A stretch of 64,000 bases of DNA, from positions 4,278,001 through 4,342,000 of the forward strand of contig NZ_LT670817.1 in assembly GCF_900129425.1 (NCBI RefSeq), given 5' to 3'. The DNA is from Bradyrhizobium erythrophlei (GTDB lineage: Bacteria; Pseudomonadota; Alphaproteobacteria; Rhizobiales; Xanthobacteraceae). Positions 9,421-17,752 of this stretch are shown here, piece after piece. Positions within the stretch are counted from its first letter, which is position 1, and each line of letters begins with the position of its first letter. The position numbers were made by a program, and so were the translations under genes. The notes under the pieces were generated by a model, which saw only the letters and a program-made list of their open reading frames with translations, was not told the origin of the DNA and made no database searches.

Positions 9421-10103
9421 GCCGAGACCACGTTGCTGCCGGCTGCGAACAAACGGTCGCGCAAGGCGGCCCATACATTGGCAGCAACCGTGCCGGCGTC
9501 GGCGTTGGCATCGATCAGCACGCATCGCTCCGGCTCGGCGGCGGCGATCTGCCGGTAGGCGTCGCGCAAGTCCTGATGAAACCTGATGTCCTCCGCCTCG
9601 AACCGGTCGGGTGCGCGGGTGCCGCGGCGTGCCGCCGCGCGCTGCATGCCGACCTCCACCGGGACATCGAGAATGATGGTCAGGTCCGGCTTGAGATCGC
9701 CGATGGTGACCCGCTCCATGGCGTTGAGAAACTCCGGCGCGACCTTCCCCAGCCTGCCCTGATACACCCGCGTCGAATCCGAAAACCGGTCGCACAGCAC
9801 CCATATTCCCTGATTGAGCGCGGGCTCAATGACGGTACGCACGTGATCGTCGCGCGCCGCCGCAAACAGCAGCGTTTCCGCGTCGGGGCCCAGGAGTTTG
9901 CCCATGCCGGACAACACGAGATGCCGGATGATTTCGGCGCCTGGGGATCCGCCGGGCTCGCGCGTGACGATAGCGCGCAGTTTTGCTGCGCCCAGGCGTT
10001 CGGCGAGCGTCTTGATTTGGGTGGATTTGCCCGATCCCTCGCCGCCCTCAAAGGTGATGAATCGTCCGCGCCCGGGAGATTTTTTGACCGCTGCTTCGGC
10101 CAT
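9417..10103 (-). CDS. tmk: Thymidylate kinase
   Basis: Phosphorylates dTMP to dTDP; 228 residues. The P-loop is FEGGEGSGKSTQ (about residues 18-29). The DRFSDST loop that contacts dTMP and a LID-region RRGTRAPDRFE segment are both visible. Two bases separate its start from the stop of the D,D-carboxypeptidase homologue, and it overlaps holB by four bases. This is the usual rhizobial order. Confidence 0.95.
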   Translation of the reverse strand: MAEAAVKKSPGRGRFITFEGGEGSGKSTQIKTLAERLGAAKLRAIVTREPGGSPGAEIIRHLVLSGMGKLLGPDAETLLFAAARDDHVRTVIEPALNQGIWVLCDRFSDSTRVYQGRLGKVAPEFLNAMERVTIGDLKPDLTIILDVPVEVGMQRAAARRGTRAPDRFEAEDIRFHQDLRDAYRQIAAAEPERCVLIDANADAGTVAANVWAALRDRLFAAGSNVVSA

Positions 10104-10105
10104 CG

Positions 10106-11374
10106 TCAGAGCTTCTCGACGCCCAGGCGAAACGCTCCGATCACGAGTTCGCTGACACCGTCGATCGCCCGCCGCACGGTCGACCCCTTGCCGACCGATT
10201 CAGCCGCGTAAACCGGCGCCTCCACGGCGATGTTGGAACCGCGCCAGACCTTGACCATGCCCACCTGCTGTCCGGATTCGATCGGCGCACGCACCGGGCC
10301 AGTATAGACCACCCGGGCGATCAATTTGTCGGTGCCGTTTTTCTGCACCATCACCTTGATCGGTTCGGGGCTGGCGAGCATGACCGAGCGGCTATCGCCG
10401 CCAAACACCTTGGCGTAGCCGACCGGCTGCTGCGCCGCGAACAGGGTTCGCGCTTCGAAATTGCGAAATCCCCATTCGAGCATTTTCTTCGCTTCGGAGT
10501 TGCGGTCATCGGGATCGTCGAGGCCGTTGATGACGACGATCAGCCGCATGCCGTTCTGCACGGCCGAGCCGACCATGCCGTAGCCGCCCTCCTTGCTGTA
10601 ACCGGTCTTGAACCCGTCGGCGCCTTCGAGCGAGAGCAAAAGCGGATTGCGGCTCTGCTGCCGGATCTTGTTCCAGGTGAATTCGCGCTCGCCGAACAAT
10701 TTGTAGAAGTCGGGATAGGTCTGGATGATGTAGCGCGCGAGCTTTGCCAGCTCACGCACGCTCATCTTGTTGCCGGGATCGGGCAGACCGCTGGAATTGG
10801 CGAAGGTCGATTGCGTCAAGCCGAGTTCGCGGGCGCGCTTGGTCATCATGTCCGCGAAGTCGTGCTCATTGCCGGCGATGCCTTCCGCCAGGATCATGCT
10901 GGCGTCGTTGCCGTTCTGGATGGTGGCGCCGTGCAGGAGGTCGTCCACGGAAATCTTGCTGTGAATCGCCGCAAACATCGTCGGCCCGCCCGCAGGCGCG
11001 CCGCCCCTGCGCCAGGCGTTTTCGCTGACTTGATATTCGTCGGTCAGTTTGACATCGCCCTGCTTGATGGCATGGAACACCGTTTCCAGGGTCATCAGCG
11101 TCATCATGCTGGATGGCGCCCGCAACTCATCGGCGTTCTTCTCGAACAGGACGCTGCCGCTGTCGGCTTCGATCAGAATCGCGGTCGGTGCATCGCCGTC
11201 GAAACCGCCTTCGTCCTTCTTGGCGCCCTGCACGCTGTTGTTGGCGGCGTACACCATGCCGCTCCACCCCACGGCGACGACGACAACCGCCGCCATCAGG
11301 CCGCGCCAGAAGCGTCCCGTCGCGGACCCGCCGTCGCGGGAGGGTAATGTTTCGATTGCCATCGGCGATACCAT
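10106..11374 (-). CDS. D-alanyl-D-alanine carboxypeptidase family protein (S11/PBP5-like) with altered active site
   Basis: 422-residue exported homologue of penicillin-binding-protein-type D,D-carboxypeptidases, with an N-terminal hydrophobic signal/anchor (about residues 25-45) and a C-terminal beta domain. Three motifs define the active site. Here the KTG box is intact (GFKTGYS, Lys256). The SxxK box reads S-M-M-T (Ser89, Thr92), so the general-base lysine is missing; a single A-to-C change would convert Lys to Thr. The SxN box reads N-G-N (154-156). Spacing between the boxes (65 and about 167 residues) matches PBP5, so the assignment of positions is sound. It may be a pseudoenzyme. It lies upstream of tmk in the operon. 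The start is uncertain between Met1 and Met5. Confidence 0.88.
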   Translation of the reverse strand: MVSPMAIETLPSRDGGSATGRFWRGLMAAVVVVAVGWSGMVYAANNSVQGAKKDEGGFDGDAPTAILIEADSGSVLFEKNADELRAPSSMMTLMTLETVFHAIKQGDVKLTDEYQVSENAWRRGGAPAGGPTMFAAIHSKISVDDLLHGATIQNGNDASMILAEGIAGNEHDFADMMTKRARELGLTQSTFANSSGLPDPGNKMSVRELAKLARYIIQTYPDFYKLFGEREFTWNKIRQQSRNPLLLSLEGADGFKTGYSKEGGYGMVGSAVQNGMRLIVVINGLDDPDDRNSEAKKMLEWGFRNFEARTLFAAQQPVGYAKVFGGDSRSVMLASPEPIKVMVQKNGTDKLIARVVYTGPVRAPIESGQQVGMVKVWRGSNIAVEAPVYAAESVGKGSTVRRAIDGVSELVIGAFRLGVEKL

Positions 11375-11523
11375 GAGCCCGGCGTTCTAACAGTTGGAAG
11401 TATCGCAAACAACACGGGTTTTGGACGTGCTCCCGGGGCCGATCCGATTGCGGCGCTGGCCGAACAAACTTATCGTGTCACGTCTGATACGCAACCCAAT
11501 CTCTGAAACAAGGCGGAAAAGCG

Positions 11524-12468
11524 ATGACATCCTCACGCACGGTTTCTGCCAACGGAATCGAGATTTTTCTGCTCGAACAAGGCCAGGGCCCGCTGGTCCT
11601 GCTGTGCCACGGCTGGCCGGAACTGTCCTATTCCTGGCGGCGTCAGATCCCCGCGATTGCGGCTGCCGGTTTCCATGTCGCAGCACCGGATATGCGGGGG
11701 TTTGGCCGCACCTGCGCGCCGGCCGACATCGACGCCTACAGCATCTTCGATTCAGTCGGCGACATGGTGGCGCTGGTTGCCGCACTCGGAGAAAAGCAGG
11801 CGGTCATTGTCGGCCATGACTGGGGCGCGCCCGTGGCCTGGCACGCCGCGATGTTTCGGTCAGACGTTTTCACGGCCGTTGCCGGGCTCAGCGTTCCCCC
11901 GCCCTTCCGGGGCCGCGCTCGTCCGCTGGACACTTTGCGCGAAAGCGGGATCGCCAATTTCTATTGGCAATACTTTCAGACGCCCGGCGTCGCCGAACGC
12001 GAATTCGAGCGCGATGTCGAGCTGACCATGCGAACCCTGCTGGGGCGCGGCTTCTCCGATCCCTCCGCCTCGCTGTTCATCGAAGAGGGCAAGGGATTTC
12101 TCGGCGTTCCCGCCGATCGGCCGTTGCCGGATTGGCTCAGCGAAGCTGATCTGGCTTTTTTCACCGAGGCCTACCGGACATCCGGCTTCCGCGGCGGGCT
12201 CAACTGGTATCGCAACATCGACCGCAACTGGGAACTGACCGCGCCATGGCAAGGCGCGCAAATCCATCAGCCGTCCCTGTTCATCGCGGGATCGAAGGAT
12301 TCCGTCATCACCGGCCTGATCGGCGCCAAGCGCGTGGCCGATATGGAGCGGGTTCTGCCGAACCTGCGACAGAAGCTCATCATCGACGGCGCCGGCCACT
12401 GGATTCAGCAGGAACGGCCCGACGAGGTCAACGCGGCCTTGATCGGGTTTCTCAAAGCGACTCAGTAG
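11524..12468 (+). CDS. Alpha/beta hydrolase, epoxide-hydrolase-like
   Basis: 314-residue soluble alpha/beta hydrolase. HGWPE (residues 29-33) forms the oxyanion-side loop typical of epoxide hydrolases. GHDWG places the nucleophile at Asp99. The catalytic His is in GAGHWIQQERP near the C-terminus, and cap-domain tyrosines (YWQYF, FFTEAYRTSGFRGGLNWY) fit epoxide opening. GGAAA precedes the ATG. It lies on the opposite strand between the D,D-carboxypeptidase homologue and rlpA and overlaps the rlpA 3' end by 7 bp. Epoxide hydrolase is more likely than haloalkane dehalogenase because of the HGWPE motif and cap tyrosines. Confidence 0.88.
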   Translation: MTSSRTVSANGIEIFLLEQGQGPLVLLCHGWPELSYSWRRQIPAIAAAGFHVAAPDMRGFGRTCAPADIDAYSIFDSVGDMVALVAALGEKQAVIVGHDWGAPVAWHAAMFRSDVFTAVAGLSVPPPFRGRARPLDTLRESGIANFYWQYFQTPGVAEREFERDVELTMRTLLGRGFSDPSASLFIEEGKGFLGVPADRPLPDWLSEADLAFFTEAYRTSGFRGGLNWYRNIDRNWELTAPWQGAQIHQPSLFIAGSKDSVITGLIGAKRVADMERVLPNLRQKLIIDGAGHWIQQERPDEVNAALIGFLKATQ

Positions 12469-13400
12469 AGGCCGCGGCCGGCCAGCAATTCGCTGGGGCC
12501 GCGCGGATCGATCGGCGCATAGGCCGAAACCGGGCTGACGTCAGGCGCATAACGATCGTCATTTTCGTACGACACCGCGCGCGGATTCTCGAGGACACGG
12601 CCGGCCGAACGCGAGCGGGCCGAGGCTGATATCTCCGAGGTCGCCGATATCGAGGCCATGTCGGCCGACGCATTGCCGAGGCTATAGGGCCGCCCCTCCG
12701 GCATCGGAACCTCGCCTCGGATCCGACGGCCGGACGAAGCAATTTCCGGAACGAAGGAACGGGCGGAGGCCAGCCGGACCAGCGACGGCGATGGCGCCGG
12801 CACGCCGGTGCGCAAGGTTGCGATCAGCTGACGGTCGTCGGAACCTTCGAGCGGCGCCCGGCCGACATATTCGACCCGGACGCGCGCCACGCCATTGCCT
12901 TTGAATTCAAGGAGTTCGGCGGCTTTGTTCGAGACGTCGATGAGCCGATTGCCGTGGTACGGCCCGCGGTCGTTGACGCGAACGATCAGCGATTTGCCGT
13001 TGCCGAGATTGGTCACGCGCGCATAACACGGCATCGGAAGGGTCGGATGGGCGGCGGTCAGCGAGGCCATGTCGAACACTTCGCCATTGGCGGTGAGACG
13101 GCCGTGGAAATCATCGCCATACCAGGACGCGAGCCCCTCCTCGCGATAGTTGACGTCCTCTTCGGGCACGTAGACCCGACCGCCGACAACATAGGGCTTG
13201 CCGACGCGATAGGTGCCGCCGCCCTTCGGCACGGGTTCACCGAAAGCAACGACGCGGGGGCTGCTGGATACGCCATATCTGGGATCGACCCGGCTGGCGA
13301 ACTTGCCCGATGAGGCGCAGTTGGCGAGAACGAGGCATGTCGCTACCGCAGCTACGCCTCGCGCTGCCCGGAAAACCGGATCTGACCGTCGAATCCCCAT
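12462..13400 (-). CDS. rlpA: Septal ring lytic transglycosylase RlpA family lipoprotein
   Basis: 312-residue exported protein with a double-psi beta-barrel. The signal sequence ends in LANCASS, a lipobox with Asn at -1, which is slightly atypical. The barrel contains ASWYGDDFHGRLTANGE, CYARVTNLGNGKS and VRVNDRGPY, where the Asp of NDRGP is the catalytic residue in RlpA enzymes that cleave denuded glycan. The C-terminal 110 residues are low-complexity Ser/Arg-rich and there is no SPOR domain. I use the ATG at 13400; a TTG three codons upstream is the alternative. RlpA next to D,D-carboxypeptidase and tmk is standard in alphaproteobacteria. Confidence 0.9.
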   Translation of the reverse strand: MGIRRSDPVFRAARGVAAVATCLVLANCASSGKFASRVDPRYGVSSSPRVVAFGEPVPKGGGTYRVGKPYVVGGRVYVPEEDVNYREEGLASWYGDDFHGRLTANGEVFDMASLTAAHPTLPMPCYARVTNLGNGKSLIVRVNDRGPYHGNRLIDVSNKAAELLEFKGNGVARVRVEYVGRAPLEGSDDRQLIATLRTGVPAPSPSLVRLASARSFVPEIASSGRRIRGEVPMPEGRPYSLGNASADMASISATSEISASARSRSAGRVLENPRAVSYENDDRYAPDVSPVSAYAPIDPRGPSELLAGRGLY

Positions 13401-13463
13401 CCGCCCCAATTACCATTCCACCGGCCGCGCGCCTATTCAGGCGCTTGGCGATCCCACGTCCCC

Positions 13464-13484
13464 AATGCAGATCATTTCTGCATT
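13464..13484. promoter_or_regulatory. Perfect 8-bp-stem hairpin upstream of rlpA
   Basis: The arms AATGCAGA and TCTGCATT are perfect complements around a 5-base loop, 64 bp upstream of the rlpA start. The setting suggests an operator or a 5'-UTR structure. No run of T follows on either strand, which argues against a terminator. Confidence 0.3.
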
Positions 13485-13728
13485 AACATATGAACATACC
13501 GCAGGGGGAACACGGCGGAAATGGGGAGAGCGCCGGCGTAGTGAATCAATGGTTGCCGCCAGCCGCTGTGGAAGCCCGGGCTGACGGCGCTTGCTGCTTG
13601 CCGGCTGGACCACCTGTTGCATCAAATCATCAGTCAGCGCCGATTTTCGATTCGGACAAGGAATCCTTTTGACTGTGCGGCCTGCCCTGGCGTTCTCTCC
13701 GCCCCGGGCTGCAACGGGAAGAACTGCG

Positions 13729-13818
13729 ATGATTGAGACGGTTACGGCGTTTTTGGGCGTGATAAGCGCCGGTATTTTCCTTGCCCATGCTTTTGACGGC
13801 TTCCGCTCAAGGGCCTGA
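13729..13818 (+). CDS. Small single-span membrane protein (29 aa)
   Basis: A 29-codon gene with CGGGAAG seven bases before its ATG. Nearly the whole product is one hydrophobic helix (FLGVISAGIFLAHAF) ending in a basic tail (RSRA), the usual layout of a small inner-membrane protein. I recall similar tiny proteins in Bradyrhizobium but could not check. A second small membrane protein follows 86 bp downstream. Function unknown. Confidence 0.5.
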   Translation: MIETVTAFLGVISAGIFLAHAFDGFRSRA

Positions 13819-13904
13819 TCGGGAGCCACGCATCACCTCTTTCAAAAAGCCGATTCCGAAATCTTTAATCAATTCGGACGAGCGTCGAGAATGGCAGGTG
13901 TATC

Positions 13905-14003
13905 ATGCGCAACCACGACTTTGTTTCTGACGGTTTTCTTGCGCTGACGGCGGCCGGCCTTGTGCTGCTCTGCTCTAGCTTGCTCGCTTTCGCGCTCAGT
14001 TAG
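13905..14003 (+). CDS. Small single-span membrane protein (32 aa)
   Basis: A 32-codon open frame with GCAGGTG upstream of its ATG. The product has a short polar N-terminus (MRNHDF) and then a hydrophobic stretch rich in Leu/Ala (LTAAGLVLLCSSLLAFAL). Together with the 29-residue gene upstream it suggests a pair of membrane microproteins. No function can be assigned. Confidence 0.42.
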   Translation: MRNHDFVSDGFLALTAAGLVLLCSSLLAFALS

Positions 14004-14083
14004 CCAGACGCTTTGGGCCGACGCCAATCCGTGCGGTCCCGGGTTATTTCGCGGGAATTGCGGCGATCGCCGATCGCCGATCG

Positions 14084-14605
14084 TCAGCGAGACAGTTGCA
14101 GCGGCGGCGCGAGCGGCGCTCCGCCCGTGGAGACTGCGCCGGACGGTTTGACCGCGGCTTGCTTGGTTAGATCGGGTTTCTTTCGCGGAACCGGCCTGAC
14201 GCCGTGCGGTGCAGGCAACGGGATTGCCGCCTGTGCCGATGTGACCGGCCGCTGCAGCAGATCCAGTTTTCCTGAAAGCGCCGAGACCTGGTCGGAGAGT
14301 CGGTTGATCTCCGCTTGCTGAGCCGCCAACTGCCCTGCAGTCGACTGCAGGGCCGCGACCTGTTGCCGAAGGGCCTCGAAGTCACTTTGCCGAACCGGCT
14401 TCTCGGCGGCGGATGAGGCCGATCCCGTCACCGACGCGACGAGCGAAATTACCGAAACATCACGGCCATAGGCTCGCCAAAGAAATCCGGATGCGATGCC
14501 TGTTGCCGCAAGCACGATGAAAACGAGAATCGGACGTAGCACCCCGGATTTGGGTTCCTCGTCGGCCGTTTCATAGGAATCGTTGTCGGTTATGTATGTC
14601 ACCAC
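14084..14605 (-). CDS. Hypothetical membrane protein with coiled coil
   Basis: 173 residues. A short acidic cytoplasmic N-terminus precedes one membrane helix (about residues 24-46, LRPILVFIVLAATGIASGFLW). Next is a coiled coil (about 75-118) with repeated LRQQVAALQS and INRLSDQVSALSGKL heptads, then a Pro/Ala/Lys-rich C-terminal tail. The layout suggests a periplasmic coiled-coil protein anchored at its N-terminus. I recognise no named family, but the composition and codon use look like a real gene. Confidence 0.7.
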   Translation of the reverse strand: MVTYITDNDSYETADEEPKSGVLRPILVFIVLAATGIASGFLWRAYGRDVSVISLVASVTGSASSAAEKPVRQSDFEALRQQVAALQSTAGQLAAQQAEINRLSDQVSALSGKLDLLQRPVTSAQAAIPLPAPHGVRPVPRKKPDLTKQAAVKPSGAVSTGGAPLAPPLQLSR

Positions 14606-14730
14606 GAACCCCGCATGCCCGTAACGAATGCAGCATCCGTGTTAATGCGGGATTAACCGTTGTCGGGCCGGGCGTAATCAAGTGTTTTTCGTATAGACGG
14701 AAGTGAGAAGATCGACTCTGATTTCGCAGG

Positions 14731-14819
14731 GCTTATTTGGATCGGTCACGCAGGGGTTTTTGGTATAGGCACCACGTTGCAAATTTCGCACGGCCAACAA
14801 TTGCAAAGGGCCGAACTCG
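14731..14819. repeat. 89-bp direct repeat, copy 1 (partner at 36411-36499)
   Basis: Aligned without gaps to 36411-36499, this segment differs at about 8 of 89 positions. The core TTGCAAAGGGCCGAACTC is identical in both. It lies immediately before copy a of the 110-bp dispersed repeat. Differences fall at all codon positions of the common open minus frame, so it behaves as a non-coding repeat. Confidence 0.75.
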
Positions 14820-14930
14820 GACGTTGTCGCGCGTCACTCGATGTCCGCTCTGCCCCCTGATAAACAGACGTCGAGCAGCCCGGTCGCCACGTCCGTTTAG
14901 TGCCAGAAGCTGACTCATGCATCGCAGCAA
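14813..14930 (+). repeat. Dispersed ~110-bp repeat, copy a
   Basis: Diverged copy with the landmark blocks ACTCGGA, TGTCCGCTCTGCCCCCTGA, AACAGACGTCG, CGTCCGTTTAGTGCCA. Like copy b it extends into GACTCATGCATCGCAGCAA, which adjoins the 3' end of a PF04392 binding-protein gene. Confidence 0.7.
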
Positions 14931-14956
14931 AATGACGTGCTTGAATTCTTGGTGCT

Positions 14957-15940
14957 TCATTCGAGCAACGCGTCGGCGCCCAGGATCATTCCGGGCGGTA
15001 TTTCGAGCCCGAGCGCCTTGGCCGTTTTGAGGTTGACGACCATCTCTAGCTTGGTTGGCTGCTCAACCGGCAGGTCTGCCGGCTTCACCCCCTTCAGGGT
15101 CTTGTCCACATAAACCGCAACCCGCACAGAGACATCATCCAGGACGGGTCCGTAGCTCATCAGCCCGCCCGCTTCCGCGTACATCTTCCAGCCATAGATC
15201 GACGGGAGGCGGCGCCGTAATGCAAACCCAACGATCTTTTGGCGGTTGAAATTCTTGAGCGCGTCGGGAAACGCGATTAGCCCGTCACACTTGCCCTGCG
15301 CGATCACGGCGAATGCCGGCTCGAAGTCGTCATCGCTCCCGACATCGAAATGCTCGATGGCAAGCCCGAGAGCGCGCGCCGCCTCACGCGTTGCTCTCAG
15401 TTCCGACGCCTCGCCGGGATGCGAAAGATTGGAGAGAACCGCCACGCGAGTCATGGTCGGCATGGCTTGCTTTAGGAGGTCGACGCGCTTCATCGAAAGG
15501 TCGAGCGAGAGGAGTGAAACGCCTGTGACGTTGCCGCCCGGCCGCGCGAAGCTCGCGACGATGCGGGCGTCCACCGGATCGCCGCTGAACAGGAACACCA
15601 CCGGAACCGGTACGGTACCCGGTCGCCAAGTCCGGAAAGCGGGGCCGCCAGCGACGATGACGTCGACTTGCGCACGCAGCAATTCGTCGGCCAACGCGGG
15701 GAATTTGTTGTAATCCCGCCCAGCGTAGCGAACCTCGATGACGAAGTCGCGGCCCTCGCCATAGCCGACAACACCCATTCCCCTAATGAAGCTCTCAAGA
15801 AAGATGTCGGGCGGGGAGCTGGATGACAGATATCCAATCCGCGCCGGCTTTGCGCGCCGCTGCGCGCGGGCCGCGAGCGGCCAAGCTGTCGCCGCACCCC
15901 CGATAAGCGATATGAACTCGCGCCGCCTTATGCCAAACAT
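14957..15940 (-). CDS. ABC transporter substrate-binding protein (PF04392 family)
   Basis: 327-residue periplasmic binding protein of the ABC_sub_bind family, abundant in Bradyrhizobium. The N-terminus has a twin-arginine-type signal (RRREFISLIGGAATAW, cleaved after ARAQ). Family landmarks are IGYLSSSSP, the VDVIVAGG segment, ARPGGNVTG and the C-terminal PADLPVEQPTKLEMVVNLKTAK. The ATG at 15940 has GAGAGG upstream. The longer open frame to 16273 overlaps the Gly/Tyr-rich gene and is not used. No cognate permease or ATPase is nearby, so the ligand is unknown and it may be an orphan. Confidence 0.9.
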   Translation of the reverse strand: MFGIRRREFISLIGGAATAWPLAARAQRRAKPARIGYLSSSSPPDIFLESFIRGMGVVGYGEGRDFVIEVRYAGRDYNKFPALADELLRAQVDVIVAGGPAFRTWRPGTVPVPVVFLFSGDPVDARIVASFARPGGNVTGVSLLSLDLSMKRVDLLKQAMPTMTRVAVLSNLSHPGEASELRATREAARALGLAIEHFDVGSDDDFEPAFAVIAQGKCDGLIAFPDALKNFNRQKIVGFALRRRLPSIYGWKMYAEAGGLMSYGPVLDDVSVRVAVYVDKTLKGVKPADLPVEQPTKLEMVVNLKTAKALGLEIPPGMILGADALLE

Positions 15941-16028
15941 CGGGCGTTCCTCTCGCCTTGGCGCCGTTGGTCGGCTTGCCGCACGCTGAACCTGCGGCAG
16001 AGCGACCAGCAAGTCCTCGGGATGGCGA

Positions 16029-16430
16029 TCACCAGCGATGGCGATACCCGCGATAGTAGCTAGGTCCGTAGTAGGCGTATGCGGGGCGAATAACGCGCCG
16101 ATACCCGGGACCAGCATAGTAACCCGACCGGTACCCGCCGTAGTATGCGGGGGCGTAGCCGTAGTTGTAGTACGCTGGGGCGTAGCCGCCGTAATACGCA
16201 GGGGCATAGCCGCCATAATAGCCGTAACCCGGTCCGCCATAGTAGCCGTAACCTGGGCCATAGGCGTAGGCACTGGAGGCTATGCCACCAATCACCGCCG
16301 CTCCAATTAGTCCGGCCGCGAGTCCAACACCCCAGCCACCACCTCGCCACGCTTGAGCTGGTGACGGGGCCACCAAGGCAGAGACACCGATGGTGGCAGC
16401 GGTCGCTAACGCCAATGCTGCTTTCTTCAT
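16029..16430 (-). CDS. Gly/Tyr-rich secreted protein
   Basis: 133 residues. A clear Sec signal peptide (MKKAALALATAATIGVSALVA, cleaved near AQA) is followed by a Gly/Ala hydrophobic stretch. The C-terminal half is built of YGYYGG, YAPAYYGG and YGYAPAYYGG repeats and ends basic (YRGYRHRW). Such proteins are common in Bradyrhizobium and of unknown role. The repeats also produce long open frames on the opposite strand that are not genes. It lies 88 bp upstream of the binding-protein gene on the same strand. Confidence 0.8.
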   Translation of the reverse strand: MKKAALALATAATIGVSALVAPSPAQAWRGGGWGVGLAAGLIGAAVIGGIASSAYAYGPGYGYYGGPGYGYYGGYAPAYYGGYAPAYYNYGYAPAYYGGYRSGYYAGPGYRRVIRPAYAYYGPSYYRGYRHRW

Positions 16431-16639
16431 TTCCGAGGCCTCCGTTGTTCACGGAACATCAACCGACAGTCCGGCTATAGTTTCCCCCCACCGCCGTCGT
16501 GCGACAACATGACCTTTCGCTGCCCTTACCAAGGGGCTGGTATCGAGATTGCGCAAATCATGATTGTCATTCGGCCTGAAATATTGCCCTCTAAGCCGGG
16601 GGATCGGCGTCCAAAATTGACCCCCGTATTGCCTCATCT

Positions 16640-16925
16640 GGGAATGTTACCCTGATGGCGCCATTGCGGCTGGTGATCCGATTGACTGATCGACCGCGCC
16701 AAGTGGCTTTCCCGGCTTGCGCGACGCGAGGGGCTGTGGGCGGGTCGGGCCCAACCGTCTCGTGTTGCCGGAGTGCGCGCACCGCATGCTTGCGATGCCA
16801 GCCCGTCGTCGCGCACAGCGCGTCGAGGATCCGCCCCTTCTCCGCCCGTTTGGCCGACCGGTAACGCTCCGTCACCGCTCCAGCCGGAAGCAATCGGAGC
16901 AGTCATGGAGGCAACGAAGTGGCTG
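16640..16925 (-). pseudogene. Transposase N-terminal remnant (ISNCY/integrase-type)
   Basis: One minus frame reads VTERYRSAKRAEKGRILDA then TTGWHRKHAVRALR. This resembles the N-terminus of the rhizobial transposases that begin with a helix-turn-helix and the GRILDEF...GYHRKHA pattern. Upstream, in a second frame, comes a possible leader (FSHFVASMTAP). The DDE catalytic region is absent, so this is a deletion remnant. Confidence 0.55.
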
Positions 16926-16940
16926 AAGCTTTCGATTATC

Positions 16941-17366
16941 GGCCCTGCCATCGCTCGAAAATGAGCAGCCGCCAAAAAGCGGGAAACGCAAGGCACAGCG
17001 GGCGGGACCTATATCAATACCTACGTTGAAAAAACCGTTCTCTGAGATTGACCATCGACCCGTCGCGGCAGGACAAGCATTGGGATGCCGGAAGCTGGCG
17101 CGCGATCAACGACGCAGCTTCGATCCTGACGGCGTTGCCGACACCGAGGCCGATCATTTCGGAAATTGCCCGGTCTGCGGGGCATTGGTCGACATGCGCG
17201 ACCTTGCGCAGATACCAGCCCTCCTTGGTGCGCTCAACGTCCTCAAAGGCTGTGCCTTGCTGAGTTTGCCGCACAGCGTCCCGGGACCTTTCGGCAACCC
17301 GCAGCGTTACCGTGACGCGGGATAGAGCCACCTGAGTAATCAGGTACGAGGCTTAAGAGGACACGA
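16941..17366. other. Intergenic region with degraded coding traces
   Basis: One plus frame around 17160-17230 reads FGNCPVCGALVDMRDLAQI, resembling a zinc-ribbon segment of small rhizobial proteins, but the rest is not recognisable. It is probably a decayed gene and I do not call a CDS. Confidence 0.3.
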
Positions 17367-17675
17367 ATGACAACAACAAAAGCGGAATTGAATAGGTACT
17401 TTGAGATGATTGATCGGCGAGTGCCGATTAGGGTCTCTCAGTTCATTCGATGGTTGCGCAAGCCGTCCTCATTTGCAGTTCGTCTGGTCGTTGCATTGCT
17501 GCTCATTCTCGGAGGTTTCTTTAGTTTTTTACCTGTCTTGGGCCTCTGGATGCTGCCTCTCGGCCTGCTGTTCATCGCGCAGGACATACCCATATTGCAA
17601 AAGCCCCTCGTTAGCGCGTTGGCGTGGGTCGAGGCGAAGTCGGAGCGGCTAAAAGTGAAATGGCGAAACAGGTAA
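17367..17675 (+). CDS. Small conserved membrane protein (102 aa)
   Basis: GAGGAC precedes the ATG. The protein has an amphipathic N-terminus (about residues 1-35) and a strongly hydrophobic middle that could form two helices (VVALLLILGGFFSFLPVL and GLWMLPLGLLFIAQDIP). The C-terminus is basic and ends WVEAKSERLKVKWRNR. I recall similar rhizobial proteins misannotated as tryptophan synthase beta-like; nothing here resembles that enzyme. A terminator-like hairpin lies 55 bp downstream. Confidence 0.7.
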   Translation: MTTTKAELNRYFEMIDRRVPIRVSQFIRWLRKPSSFAVRLVVALLLILGGFFSFLPVLGLWMLPLGLLFIAQDIPILQKPLVSALAWVEAKSERLKVKWRNR

Positions 17676-17730
17676 CGGTCGATACCGTTAAACACATCAG
17701 CCATGATGGTCTCGATTTCCGGAATGAAAG

Positions 17731-17752
17731 AGGCCGCCAACTGAGGCGGCCT
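17731..17752. terminator. Bidirectional terminator-like hairpin
   Basis: Arms AGGCCGCC and GGCGGCCT form a perfect 8-bp stem with a 6-base loop, flanked by AAAG on the left. It sits between the 17367 gene on the plus strand and the end of a minus-strand small frame, so it could terminate both. Confidence 0.55.

Noticed and set aside
8421..9804. Longer upstream start for holB
   Set aside because: The added part is an alternative frame of tmk; the ATG at 9420 overlaps the tmk stop as in a normal operon.
16038..16480. Plus-strand frames opposite the Gly/Tyr-rich gene
   Set aside because: They are Val/Arg-rich products of the tandem repeats and have no signal or family features.
17026..17331. 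Frames with a CPVCG motif
   Set aside because: A zinc-ribbon-like trace is visible but the flanking protein is not recognisable and no intact gene can be drawn.
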